Origin: Roseiarcus sp963813555
GTDB taxonomy: Bacteria; Pseudomonadota; Alphaproteobacteria; Rhizobiales; Beijerinckiaceae
Reading direction: 5' to 3'
Length of the DNA stretch: 64,000 nucleotides
Assembly: GCA_963813555.1 (NCBI GenBank)
Contig: CAWEZX010000011.1
Span: forward strand, 248,001 to 312,000
Shown: positions 46,125 to 54,502 of the stretch, one piece after another
Numbering within the stretch: position 1 is the first letter of the stretch
Layout of the letters: the number at the start of each line of letters is the position of its first letter
The notes under the pieces: generated by a model
Told to the model about the DNA's origin: nothing
Seen by the model: only the letters and a program-made list of their open reading frames with translations
The model's database searches: none
Position numbers and translations under genes: made by a program

Positions 46125-46803
46125 TCAGAATTGTCCCGTCGCCAATGACCAGCGCCGCATTTCGTCGCGCGTGAGAACGTGGACAGTGTCCGGGGGCAGG
46201 GACTCCGCCCTTCGCACCAGCGCGGGGTCGACGCCCATTCGCCGTGCGTAGCGCCCGAGCACGGCCACCATTGGCGGATCGGCGAAGCTACGCTTCACAT
46301 GCGATCCAAAAAAGCCGCCGCCCTCAGTTTCGACAATCGACATACGATGCAGCCCAACCTCGCTGCCTGGGGGTGCGACACGGCGTACGGCGCCCATTAG
46401 CGCGTAGACGCAGGCCGACAGGCATTCGCCGACGTATGGCCCCGGATCGCCATCCGCCTCGAACCTTCCGACGACGCCGGCGATGCGCAGCCCACGCAGA
46501 ATATGGCCAAATACCATCGAAGCGACGACATTTCCGCCACGGGAGTTAAAAAAAACAATCCGACGCAGTTTGGAGTCCGAACTGCCTGACTTGAGAAAAT
46601 TGACAAACGCTTGTGGCGTCTGAGCCTCGATCACGCCATCGGCGACGATGACGTCAGGACAATGTCGGCCGCATTCGTGGGACTCAAGCGGCGCAACGCG
46701 AAAACTCATCGACGCGCCGTGCTCTTGGGCCGCGGCTGGTATGACCGCGACCAGCACCAGGGCGAAAGCCGCGACCAGCGCGGACAGCCCCGGCGAGAGC
46801 AAA
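46125..46803 (-). CDS. Periplasmic ClpP-fold (COG3904-like) protein
   Basis: About 226 residues with an N-terminal signal peptide (ALVAAFALVLVAVIPAAAQ). The following domain, with IVFFNSRGGNV, HILRGLRIAGVV, GECLSACVYALMGAVRRV and GLHRMSIVETEG, resembles the ClpP/crotonase-fold proteins grouped in COG3904. A Ser lies in ECLSACV. I take the TTG at 46803 as start because the frame upstream runs through tRNA-Val and would translate it. Function is unknown; the Cys pair GRHCP and GECLSAC may form a disulfide. Confidence 0.65.
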
Positions 46804-46805
46804 CT

Positions 46806-46880
46806 GGTGGGCGGTGACGGGCTCGAACCGCCGACCCTCTCGGTGTAAACGAGATGCTCTGCCAACTGAGCTAACCGCCC
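46806..46880 (-). tRNA. tRNA-Val (UAC)
   Basis: The complement begins GGGCGGTTAGCTCAG. The anticodon stem TCTCG/CGAGA encloses TTTACAC (anticodon TAC). The T arm is GGCGGTTCGAGCCCGTC, and the acceptor ends ACCGCCCA followed by an encoded CCA. It ends three bases before the likely TTG start of the COG3904-like gene. Confidence 0.96.
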
Positions 46881-47030
46881 TTGACGCCACCGGGTCGCTC
46901 GTCCGGCAGCATCAAGATAACAGGCTCGTGGCAGGCTCGCCAAGCGCTAGCGACCCCTTACGCGTGAAAAGCGGCGCGCGGACAACCGAGCGGCCTCATG
47001 ACCGCACGCCGCAGACTGCAGTGAATCGAT

Positions 47031-47321
47031 CTATTTCTTGGCCGACTTCTTGTTAAGGCTGTCCTTCAACGCCGCGCCGGGCTTGAAGCGCGCGTTTCTC
47101 GACGCCGCGATTTTAATTTCCTTGCCCGTCGCCGGATTGCGCCCTTTACCCGCGGCGCGCTCGCGCACTGAGAAGGTCCCGAACCCGACGAGGCGCACCT
47201 CCTCGCCCTTTTTTAAGGTTTTGGTGATGCCTTCCAGCACAGCCTCAAGCGCGGCGGCGGCGGACACCTTGGTCAATTCCGCTTCCGTAGCGATGTGATC
47301 GACGAGCTCAAGCTTGTTCAT
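47031..47321 (-). CDS. hupB: DNA-binding protein HU
   Basis: 96 residues of the HU/IHF family with MNKLELVDHIA, the core VRLVGFGTFSVRERAAGKGR and the arm segment RNPATGKEIKIAASRNARFKPG. A nucleoid protein that bends DNA non-specifically. It follows lon, the order seen in E. coli and many proteobacteria, but is separated from lon by a strong terminator and so has its own promoter in 47322-47570. Confidence 0.95.
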   Translation of the reverse strand: MNKLELVDHIATEAELTKVSAAAALEAVLEGITKTLKKGEEVRLVGFGTFSVRERAAGKGRNPATGKEIKIAASRNARFKPGAALKDSLNKKSAKK

Positions 47322-47669
47322 TTTGGCCTCTCCGTTCGACGCTCGGTTGTTCGGCGCCAGTTTTGAAGTCCGGCGCCTTTGACGCCGCTGTGACGAGGCG
47401 CTTCGCGCCGCCGCCCGCTCATACCCGTCCCTCCCCCTCGAAGGCGCTCATCGCCGCCCCAGGCGAATCGACAGCAGAGTTCAACTCATAGCTCGCTGTT
47501 TCGTCGAAGGAACGCAAGCGTTCCCCGGCACCAACGACGAAAAAAGAGCCTAAAACTGGCCCACACGCAGAAAAAAGCCGCGAATCCCGGAGAATTCGCG
47601 GCGATTTTACCCTGCAACCGGCCTCCCGGCGCTGGAAGCGCCAGTCCGCGGCGCGCGGGGGATGAGTTG
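47322..47669. other. lon-hupB intergenic region
   Basis: The 348 bases hold the lon terminator (47571-47602) and, towards hupB, the presumed promoter of HU. I cannot mark a promoter with confidence. No coding frame is supported. Confidence 0.5.
47571..47602 (-). terminator. Rho-independent terminator of lon
   Basis: On the minus strand a perfect nine-base-pair stem, GCCGCGAAT pairing with ATTCGCGGC around an eight-base loop, is followed directly by TTTTTT. It stands about 70 bases after the lon stop. The strongest intrinsic terminator in the window. Confidence 0.88.
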
Positions 47670-50090
47670 TCAGTGCGCGACCAGACCCTTACCGTCCTCT
47701 TCGGGCGGCCCCGAAGGCGGCGGCGCAGTCACATCCTCCTCCCATACGATCGGGGTCGGCCGACGGACAAGGGCGTGCGCCAGCACCTCGTCCATTCGGG
47801 AAACAGGCACGATTTCGAGGCCGTTCTTCACCGAGCTCGGAATCTCGGCCAAGTCCTTGGCGTTGTCCTCGGGTATGAGGACTTTCTTGATGCCGCCTCT
47901 CAGCGCCGCGAGCAGCTTCTCTTTGAGTTCCCCGATCGGGAGGACGCGCCCACGCAGTGTGATTTCGCCGGTCATGGCAATGTCGCGCCGCACAGGAATG
48001 CCAGTCAGCATCGAGACGATGACAGTCGCCATGCCGACGCCCGCCGACGGCCCATCCTTGGGCGTTGCCCCCTCAGGCACGTGCACGTGGATGTCGCGCT
48101 TATCAAACAAGGGCGGCTCGATTCCGAAATCAACCGCGCGCGAACGCACGTAGGACGCTGCAGCCGAAATCGACTCCTTCATCACCTCCTTGAGATTCCC
48201 GGTCACGGTCATGCGGCCTTTGCCGGGCATCATGACCCCTTCAATCGTCAACAATTCGCCGCCGACCTCTGTCCAGGCAAGCCCGGTTACGAGTCCGACC
48301 TGATCGTCGGCTTCGATCTCGCCATAACGGTACTTGGGCGGCCCAAGGAACTCCGCGACGTTCTCGCCGTTGACGACGATCGTCTTGCTCTTGTTGGTGA
48401 GGATGTCCTTCACCGCCTTGCGGGCAAGATTCGAAAGCTCGCGTTCAAGATTGCGGACGCCGGCTTCTCGCGTATAGCGCCGGATGAGCTCCATGATAGC
48501 GCTGTCCTCGACCATCCATTCCTTGGCCTCGAGTCCATGCTTCGCCATCGAGTGCGGCAAAAGATGCCGCTTGGCGATCTCAAGCTTTTCGTCTTCCGTA
48601 TAACCAGCGATTCGAATGATCTCCATACGGTCCATGAGGGCGGGCGGGATGTTGAGGGTGTTAGCGGTCGTCACGAACATGACGCCGGAGAGGTCATAGT
48701 CGACCTCAAGATAATGATCGTTGAAGGTCGAGTTCTGTTCGGGATCAAGAACTTCGAGCAGAGCTGACGATGGATCGCCGCGAAAATCCATGCCCATCTT
48801 GTCGATCTCGTCGAGCAGGAAAAGCGGATTCGACGTCTTGGCCTTGCGCATCGACTGAATAACCTTGCCCGGCATCGAGCCGATGTAGGTCCGCCGATGG
48901 CCACGAATCTCCGCTTCGTCGCGCACACCGCCCAGTGACATGCGCACGAATTCGCGCCCTGTCGCTTTCGCTATCGACTTGCCGAGCGAGGTCTTGCCAA
49001 CACCCGGCGGCCCGACGAGACACAAGATCGGCCCAGTCAGCTTGTTGGCGCGCTGTTGGACGGCAAGATACTCGACGATGCGTTCTTTAACCTTGTCCAG
49101 GCCGAAATGATCGGCGTCAAGAATTGTTTGCGCGGTCGGGAGATCCTTCTTGATCTTCGACCGTTTCTGCCAGGGGATCGACAGCAGCCAATCGAGATAG
49201 TTGCGCACGACCGTGGCTTCCGCCGACATCGGGGACATCTGTCTGAGCTTCTTGACCTCGCCGAGAGCCTTCTCGCGCGCTTCCTTAGTAAGCTTCGTCG
49301 ACTTGATACGCTCCTCGAGCTCGGACATTTCGTCCTTGCCCTCCTCGTCGCCGAGCTCCTTCTGAATCGCCTTCATTTGCTCGTTGAGATAGTATTCACG
49401 TTGAGTCTTTTCCATCTGCCGCTTGACGCGGGTACGGATGCGCTTCTCAACCTGCAGCACCGAAATCTCGCTCTCCATCAGAGCAAGGCACTTCTCGAAG
49501 CGCTTTGCGACGGAACGCATCTCCAGAATTGCCTGCTTGTCGGAGAGTTTGACCGCAAGATGCGACGCGATGGTGTCGGCGAGCTTGCCGTAATCGTCAA
49601 TCTGATTGACCGCGCTCACAACCTCGGGCGAGATCTTCTTATTGAGCTTCACGTAGCTCTCGAACTCGGAGACGACCGAGCGCGATAGCGCTTCGGCCTC
49701 GATCTTTTCGATCGGCTCGTCGGCGATCGCCCGGGCCTCCGCCTGGAAGAAATCGTCGGCAGACACGAACCGGGTCATCAGCGCGCGCGTCGAGCCCTCG
49801 ACGAGCACCTTGACCGTCCCGTCGGGCAGCTTGAGCAACTGGAGCACGCTCGCCAGCGTGCCGGCGGAGAAGATCGCGTCGGGCGCCGGATCGTCGTCGG
49901 CCGCATTTTTCTGGGTCGCGAGCATAATCGGTTTGTCGGACTTCATTACCTCTTCAAGCGCACGAATCGACTTCTCGCGGCCGACGAACAGTGGAACTAT
50001 CATGTGCGGGAACACGACGATGTCGCGCAATGGGAGGACGGGATAGACGTCGAGCGTTCCGGGGACGATTGACTTGTGCTGATTAGTCAT
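47670..50090 (-). CDS. lon: ATP-dependent protease Lon
   Basis: About 806 residues from MTNQHKSIVPGTLDVYPVLP. The N-terminal LAN domain (VLPLRDIVVFPHMIVPLFVG) and a long coiled-coil (MEKTQREYYLNEQMKAIQKE) are followed by the AAA domain with Walker A GPPGVGKTSLGKSIA and Walker B FLLDEIDKMG. The S16 protease domain has catalytic Ser in PKDGPSAGVGMAT and Lys in KLLAALRGGIKKV. The start at 50090 matches family length; the open frame upstream to 50303 is not conserved. It degrades misfolded and regulatory proteins. Confidence 0.97.
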   Translation of the reverse strand: MTNQHKSIVPGTLDVYPVLPLRDIVVFPHMIVPLFVGREKSIRALEEVMKSDKPIMLATQKNAADDDPAPDAIFSAGTLASVLQLLKLPDGTVKVLVEGSTRALMTRFVSADDFFQAEARAIADEPIEKIEAEALSRSVVSEFESYVKLNKKISPEVVSAVNQIDDYGKLADTIASHLAVKLSDKQAILEMRSVAKRFEKCLALMESEISVLQVEKRIRTRVKRQMEKTQREYYLNEQMKAIQKELGDEEGKDEMSELEERIKSTKLTKEAREKALGEVKKLRQMSPMSAEATVVRNYLDWLLSIPWQKRSKIKKDLPTAQTILDADHFGLDKVKERIVEYLAVQQRANKLTGPILCLVGPPGVGKTSLGKSIAKATGREFVRMSLGGVRDEAEIRGHRRTYIGSMPGKVIQSMRKAKTSNPLFLLDEIDKMGMDFRGDPSSALLEVLDPEQNSTFNDHYLEVDYDLSGVMFVTTANTLNIPPALMDRMEIIRIAGYTEDEKLEIAKRHLLPHSMAKHGLEAKEWMVEDSAIMELIRRYTREAGVRNLERELSNLARKAVKDILTNKSKTIVVNGENVAEFLGPPKYRYGEIEADDQVGLVTGLAWTEVGGELLTIEGVMMPGKGRMTVTGNLKEVMKESISAAASYVRSRAVDFGIEPPLFDKRDIHVHVPEGATPKDGPSAGVGMATVIVSMLTGIPVRRDIAMTGEITLRGRVLPIGELKEKLLAALRGGIKKVLIPEDNAKDLAEIPSSVKNGLEIVPVSRMDEVLAHALVRRPTPIVWEEDVTAPPPSGPPEEDGKGLVAH

Positions 50091-50321
50091 GGCTGTCCTG
50101 AACTTCGGGAGCGGACGTCCGCTCCGCTTTTCTTCGTTTAAGACCTTCGACGAGGTCCCCAGAGAATAACTACAGCGCCCGCAACGTCTCCGCGGGCGGA
50201 AGCGCGCCGCTCCGTACCGCACAACTCCCGCACTCGCACGGCAAGAGAGAATTGAGCGCCCTGTTGAAAGATGGTCGCCCGCCGCGCAACTTTCAAGCTG
50301 CACGGCACCTGGGAGACGAGA

Positions 50322-51575
50322 TCAGCTCGCGCGCTCGGCCCGCTCGGCATAGATGTAAAGCGGACGCGCCTTGCCTTCGACGACCTCGGGACCGATCACG
50401 ACTTGTTCAACGCCATCGAGACCCGGCAGTTCAAACATTGTGTCGAGCAAGATGCTTTCCATGATCGAACGCAAGCCGCGGGCGCCCGTGCGGCGCTCGA
50501 TCGCCTTCTTGGCGACCACGCCCAGCGCCTCTTCCTGTATCGTGAGGTCGGTGTTTTCCATCTCGAACAGGCGTTGATACTGCTTGACGAGCGCGTTCTT
50601 AGGCTCGGTCAGGATCTTCTTCAGAGCGTCCTCGTCGAGATCCTCAAGGGTCGCGATGACCGGGAGACGGCCAACGAATTCGGGGATGAGGCCGAATTTC
50701 AGCAGATCCTCTGGCTCGACCTGACGGAACACTTCGCCTGTGCGCCGGTCGTCGGGCGCCTGAACCTTGGCGGAAAAGCCGATCGAAGTGCCCTTTCCGC
50801 GCGCCGAGATGATTCGCTCGAGACCAGAAAAGGCCCCGCCACAAATGAACAGGATATTAGTCGTGTCGACTTGCAGGAACTCCTGCTGGGGATGCTTGCG
50901 TCCGCCCTGCGGCGGAACGCTGGCAATCGTACCCTCCATGATCTTAAGCAGCGCCTGCTGCACGCCTTCGCCCGACACATCGCGCGTAATCGATGGATTG
51001 TCGGACTTGCGGCTGATCTTATCGATCTCATCGATGTAGACGATGCCCCGCTGCGCCCGTTCGACATTGTAGTCGGAAGCCTGCAGCAGCTTCAAAATGA
51101 TGTTCTCGACGTCCTCGCCAACATAGCCGGCTTCGGTGAGAGTCGTGGCGTCGGCCATCGTAAACGGCACGTCGAGGATACGCGCCAGAGTTTGAGCGAG
51201 CAGCGTTTTGCCCGAACCAGTCGGGCCAATCAACAGAATGTTGGATTTCGCCAACTCGACGTCGCCGTGCTTGGTGGCGTGATTGAGGCGCTTATAGTGA
51301 TTGTGGACCGCGACCGACAGCACGCGCTTGGCCTGCGGCTGACCGATCACGTAATCGTCGAGAACCTTGCATATTTCGCGAGGGGTCGGAATGCCATCCT
51401 TGCTTTTGACCAGGGCGGTCTTGCTCTCCTCGCGGATGATGTCCATGCACAACTCAACGCATTCATCGCAGATGAACACGGTTGGCCCAGCGATGAGCTT
51501 GCGCACTTCATGCTGGCTCTTGCCGCAGAACGAGCAATAGAGCGTATTTTTGGCGTCGCCTTCGGCCTTGGCCAT
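50322..51575 (-). CDS. clpX: ATP-dependent Clp protease ATP-binding subunit ClpX
   Basis: 417 residues. The N-terminal zinc-binding domain has YCSFCGKSQHEV and FICDECVELC. The AAA+ domain has Walker A GPTGSGKTLLAQTLA, Walker B IVYIDEIDKI, and the ClpP-contacting loop in the LIPEFVGRLPVIATL region, then sensor 2 GARGLRSI. It unfolds substrates for ClpP. The start at 51575 (MAKAEGDAKN) fits the family; the upstream frame does not. Confidence 0.97.
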   Translation of the reverse strand: MAKAEGDAKNTLYCSFCGKSQHEVRKLIAGPTVFICDECVELCMDIIREESKTALVKSKDGIPTPREICKVLDDYVIGQPQAKRVLSVAVHNHYKRLNHATKHGDVELAKSNILLIGPTGSGKTLLAQTLARILDVPFTMADATTLTEAGYVGEDVENIILKLLQASDYNVERAQRGIVYIDEIDKISRKSDNPSITRDVSGEGVQQALLKIMEGTIASVPPQGGRKHPQQEFLQVDTTNILFICGGAFSGLERIISARGKGTSIGFSAKVQAPDDRRTGEVFRQVEPEDLLKFGLIPEFVGRLPVIATLEDLDEDALKKILTEPKNALVKQYQRLFEMENTDLTIQEEALGVVAKKAIERRTGARGLRSIMESILLDTMFELPGLDGVEQVVIGPEVVEGKARPLYIYAERAERAS

Positions 51576-51820
51576 CGCTTTTCTCCATTTAGGCCGCTTC
51601 CGCCGAAGCGAGTCGTCAAACGCTTGACCGAGCAGCCTAACCAAACCACCCTAACGAAACGTAGCCTTGGACCCCGCCTCGCGTCCCCCTTCCAATTGGG
51701 TCAGACCGAGATTTTCGCAAGCAACCACCAAATTGTACGCAAAATCAAGGCCACGCCACAAAAATCATCACGGCAGACCGCCAGAGACAAGAAAAACTCG
51801 CGGCTCGACCGGCCTCCAGG

Positions 51821-52456
51821 CTATGCCTTTACCTCTTCCAACTCGACCGCGCGCTTCACCGTCACCTCATCGACAATGCCGAAGGCCTTCGCCTCCTCCG
51901 CCGACATGAAATGATCCCGATCCAACGTTCTTTCAATGGCTTCGTAGGATTGACCGGTGTGATGTACGTAAATCTCGTTAAGCCGCCGCTTGACCTTGAG
52001 AATATCCTCGGCGTGCCTCTGGATATCGGACGCCTGCCCCTGGAAACCGCCGGACGGCTGATGGACCATGATGCGGGAATTGGGCAGCGCAAACCGCGAA
52101 CCCTTCTCCCCGGCGGCGAGCAGAAGCGAACCCATCGACGCTGCTTGCCCAATGCACATTGTCGTCACTTTGGGACGAATAAACTGCATCGTGTCGTAAA
52201 TAGACAGCCCCGCCGTAACGACGCCGCCGGGAGAATTAACGTAGAGGGCAATTTCCTTTTTCGGATTGTCGGCTTCGAGAAAGAGGAGTTGGGCGACCAC
52301 AAGCGAAGCCGATATATCGTCGACCGGACCAATCATAAAAATGATGCGTTCGCGCAACAGCCGCGAGAAAATGTCGAACGAACGTTCGCCACGCGCTGAC
52401 TGCTCGATAACAATCGGCACGAGGTTGTTGGTGTAATAGTCGACGGGATCGCGCAT
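51821..52456 (-). CDS. clpP: ATP-dependent Clp protease proteolytic subunit
   Basis: 211 residues with the Ser-His-Asp triad: catalytic Ser in CIGQAASMGSLLLAAG, His in RIMVHQPSGG and Asp in TLDRDHFMSAEEA. It has the N-terminal propeptide region typical of the family and forms the tetradecameric chamber served by ClpX. 245 bases separate it from clpX, enough for a separate clpX promoter. Confidence 0.97.
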   Translation of the reverse strand: MRDPVDYYTNNLVPIVIEQSARGERSFDIFSRLLRERIIFMIGPVDDISASLVVAQLLFLEADNPKKEIALYVNSPGGVVTAGLSIYDTMQFIRPKVTTMCIGQAASMGSLLLAAGEKGSRFALPNSRIMVHQPSGGFQGQASDIQRHAEDILKVKRRLNEIYVHHTGQSYEAIERTLDRDHFMSAEEAKAFGIVDEVTVKRAVELEEVKA

Positions 52457-52582
52457 TAGAGCCTTTCTTTCACCGGACTTGACCGGCGGCCGACTGCCGG
52501 CGGCGATCCAACATAGGCGCCCCAGGCCGTCCCGAAAAGAGGCGGCTGTCCCAGTCGGAGGCAGGCATGGGCCCGTTGTCTT

Positions 52583-53953
52583 TCAATCCCGCGGCTCGCT
52601 CGGAAGCTCGTCGTCGACCGGCTTAAGGAGCTCCTCTTTGGTCACTTTGCGCTCCTCAACCTTGGCAAGGCCGAGGATATGGTCGACCACCTTCTCTTCG
52701 TAAATCGGAGCGCGCAACTCGGCCAACGCCTGGCTGTTGTTGCGGTAGAAATCCCAGACCTGCTTTTCCTGACCCGGGAACGACCGCGCCCGAGCCACCA
52801 GCGCTTGGGTCATCTCCTCGTCCGAAATCTTCACCTCCGCCTTCGTTCCGACCTCGGCCAGCAGGAGCCCGAGGCGGACCCGCCGTTCGGCGATCTTGCG
52901 ATAGTCGGCCCGCGCCGCCTCTTCTGTAGTGTTTTCCTCGGCGAAACCGCGGCCCGACGCCTGTTGCTCGCGAGTCACTTGCTCCCAGATGGAATTGAAC
53001 TCCTGGTTGACCAGTCCCTCCGGCAACTCGAAGGAATAGTGCTGATCGAGTTTGTCGAGCAGCTGACGCTTAAGCTTGTCGCGCGAGGCGCGTGCGTACT
53101 CGGCGGCAACCCGATCGCGAATCGTCTCCTTGAGCTTGTCGAGACTTTCAGTGCCAAGGCTCTTAGCGAATTCATCATCGAGGGCGAACGGATCCCGAGC
53201 GGCGACGGCCTTCACCGTCACCTCGAAGTCGGCGGTCTTTCCCGCTAGCGGACGCACAGCGTAAGCCTCCGGGAAAGTCGCGTGAACGGTGCGCTTGTCG
53301 CCCACCGCGACGCCGATAAGCTGGTCCTCGAATCCGGGTAGAAACGTATTCGAGCCAAGCGCCACCTGGATGTCCCTTCCTTCGCCGCCCTCGAAGGGGA
53401 CGCCGTCGATCGTTCCGTCGAAATCGACAGTGACCCGGTCATGGACCTGGGCCGTCGAACCCGCGGACTTCTCGCTGTAGGAGCGGCGCTCCTCCGCGAG
53501 CCGGTCGAGCGCGGTCTCGACGTCGGCGGTCTCGACGTCGGCGGTGAGACGCTCAACCGAGATTTGCGAGAAATCGCCGATCTCGAACACCGGCAGCACC
53601 TCGAGCGCGACTTTGAAGTTGAGATCGCCGCGGGCCTCGAGCGCGGCCTCAATAGCCGCCTGATCGCTCGGGAGCTCGACCTTTGGCTCGCGAGCAAGGC
53701 GCAGATGGTTGTCGTCGACGATCTTCTTGTTCGCGCTGGCGATGGCTTCCTGCATGACGTCGGCCATCACCGACTTGCCGTAAACCTTGCGCAAATGCTC
53801 GACCGGCACCTTGCCGGGGCGGAAGCCATTGATGCGGACCTTCGCCTTCAGGTCCGCCAATTGCCCATTGAGTTTCGCCGCCAAGTCGCTCGCCGGCAGC
53901 GAAATGTCGTATTCCCGCTTAAGTCCCTGGCTCAGCGTCTCGGTCACTTGCAT
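52583..53953 (-). CDS. tig: Trigger factor
   Basis: 456 residues. The ribosome-binding domain with GFRPGKVPVEHLRKVYGKSV comes first. The FKBP-type peptidyl-prolyl isomerase domain follows (VTVDFDGTIDGVPFEGGEGR), then the C-terminal chaperone arms. A 15-base tandem duplication (53513-53542, complement) gives ADVETADVET just before the isomerase domain. It chaperones nascent chains at the ribosome exit. First gene of the tig-clpP-clpX-lon run. Confidence 0.96.
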   Translation of the reverse strand: MQVTETLSQGLKREYDISLPASDLAAKLNGQLADLKAKVRINGFRPGKVPVEHLRKVYGKSVMADVMQEAIASANKKIVDDNHLRLAREPKVELPSDQAAIEAALEARGDLNFKVALEVLPVFEIGDFSQISVERLTADVETADVETALDRLAEERRSYSEKSAGSTAQVHDRVTVDFDGTIDGVPFEGGEGRDIQVALGSNTFLPGFEDQLIGVAVGDKRTVHATFPEAYAVRPLAGKTADFEVTVKAVAARDPFALDDEFAKSLGTESLDKLKETIRDRVAAEYARASRDKLKRQLLDKLDQHYSFELPEGLVNQEFNSIWEQVTREQQASGRGFAEENTTEEAARADYRKIAERRVRLGLLLAEVGTKAEVKISDEEMTQALVARARSFPGQEKQVWDFYRNNSQALAELRAPIYEEKVVDHILGLAKVEERKVTKEELLKPVDDELPSEPRD

Positions 53954-54062
53954 CTTGCGTTCCGCCTTGTGGTCGTCGCGGCCAAGGACCGCGACTGGCC
54001 GATAATCACCAATCGTCCGATCGTCAAATTGCTCCCGGGCGCGTTCGCGGTCGCGAAGGAAA

Positions 54063-54147
54063 TGGTGCGGGCGGAGGGAGTCGAACCCCCACGACTTGCG
54101 TCACCGGAACCTAAATCCGGCGCGTCTACCAGTTCCGCCACGCCCGC
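54063..54147 (-). tRNA. tRNA-Leu (UAG)
   Basis: An 85-nt class II tRNA. The complement begins GCGGGCGTGGCGGAACTGG. The anticodon stem CCGGA/TCCGG encloses TTTAGGT (anticodon TAG). A long variable arm (TGACGCAAGTCGT) precedes the GGGGGTTCGACTCCC T arm, and the 3' end includes encoded CCA. Confidence 0.96.
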
Positions 54148-54259
54148 CGCAAGCGCCGGCTTGACGAGGCCGATTTGCTTTGGGGGCGCTCTATATCAGC
54201 TTGTCCGCCGCGCGCCATAGAAAAATAGGGACTTCGCCGACACATCGACTCATTCGGGC

Positions 54260-54424
54260 TTATTCGCGAGCGACGGCAGCGATGGCGATGGTGAAAAGGC
54301 CTGCCGCGAACAGAACCCCGGTTGCGCCGTCGACGGGCTCGGCTAAAAAGAGCGGCGCGAACAGAAATCGCCCAGACGCGACGCAAATGGCGGCAAAACC
54401 TAGAGATATGGCAACCTTACGCAT
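54260..54424 (-). CDS. Small two-helix membrane protein
   Basis: 54 residues starting MRKVAISLGFAAICVASGRF, with two hydrophobic segments separated by LAEPVDGATG and ending IAAVARE. GAGGG stands upstream of the ATG at 54424. No family is recognised. It is divergent from the multicopper-oxidase-like gene. Confidence 0.5.
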   Translation of the reverse strand: MRKVAISLGFAAICVASGRFLFAPLFLAEPVDGATGVLFAAGLFTIAIAAVARE

Positions 54425-54502
54425 GGATACGCCCTCTTCGCCGCCTACTATTCGCCTGCATTCTCTGCGCCGAGCGCGAGGCGCCAAAACGGGACAGATG
54501 GG

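Noticed and set aside
46804..46943. N-terminal extension of the ClpP-fold protein
   Set aside because: It would translate tRNA-Val (the LAQLAEHLVYTERVGGSSPS artefact).
50175..50200. GCCCGC/GCGGGC stem near clpX 3' end as terminator
   Set aside because: No T run follows on the minus strand and it lies between clpX and lon, where read-through is plausible.
50091..50303. Upstream extension of lon
   Set aside because: Not conserved; MTNQHKS start gives the family length.
50271..51914. 547-codon + frame opposite clpX and the clpP 3' end
   Set aside because: Shadow of clpX codon usage; no motifs.
53441..54220. 259-codon + frame crossing tig and tRNA-Leu
   Set aside because: It translates through a tRNA and is antisense to tig.
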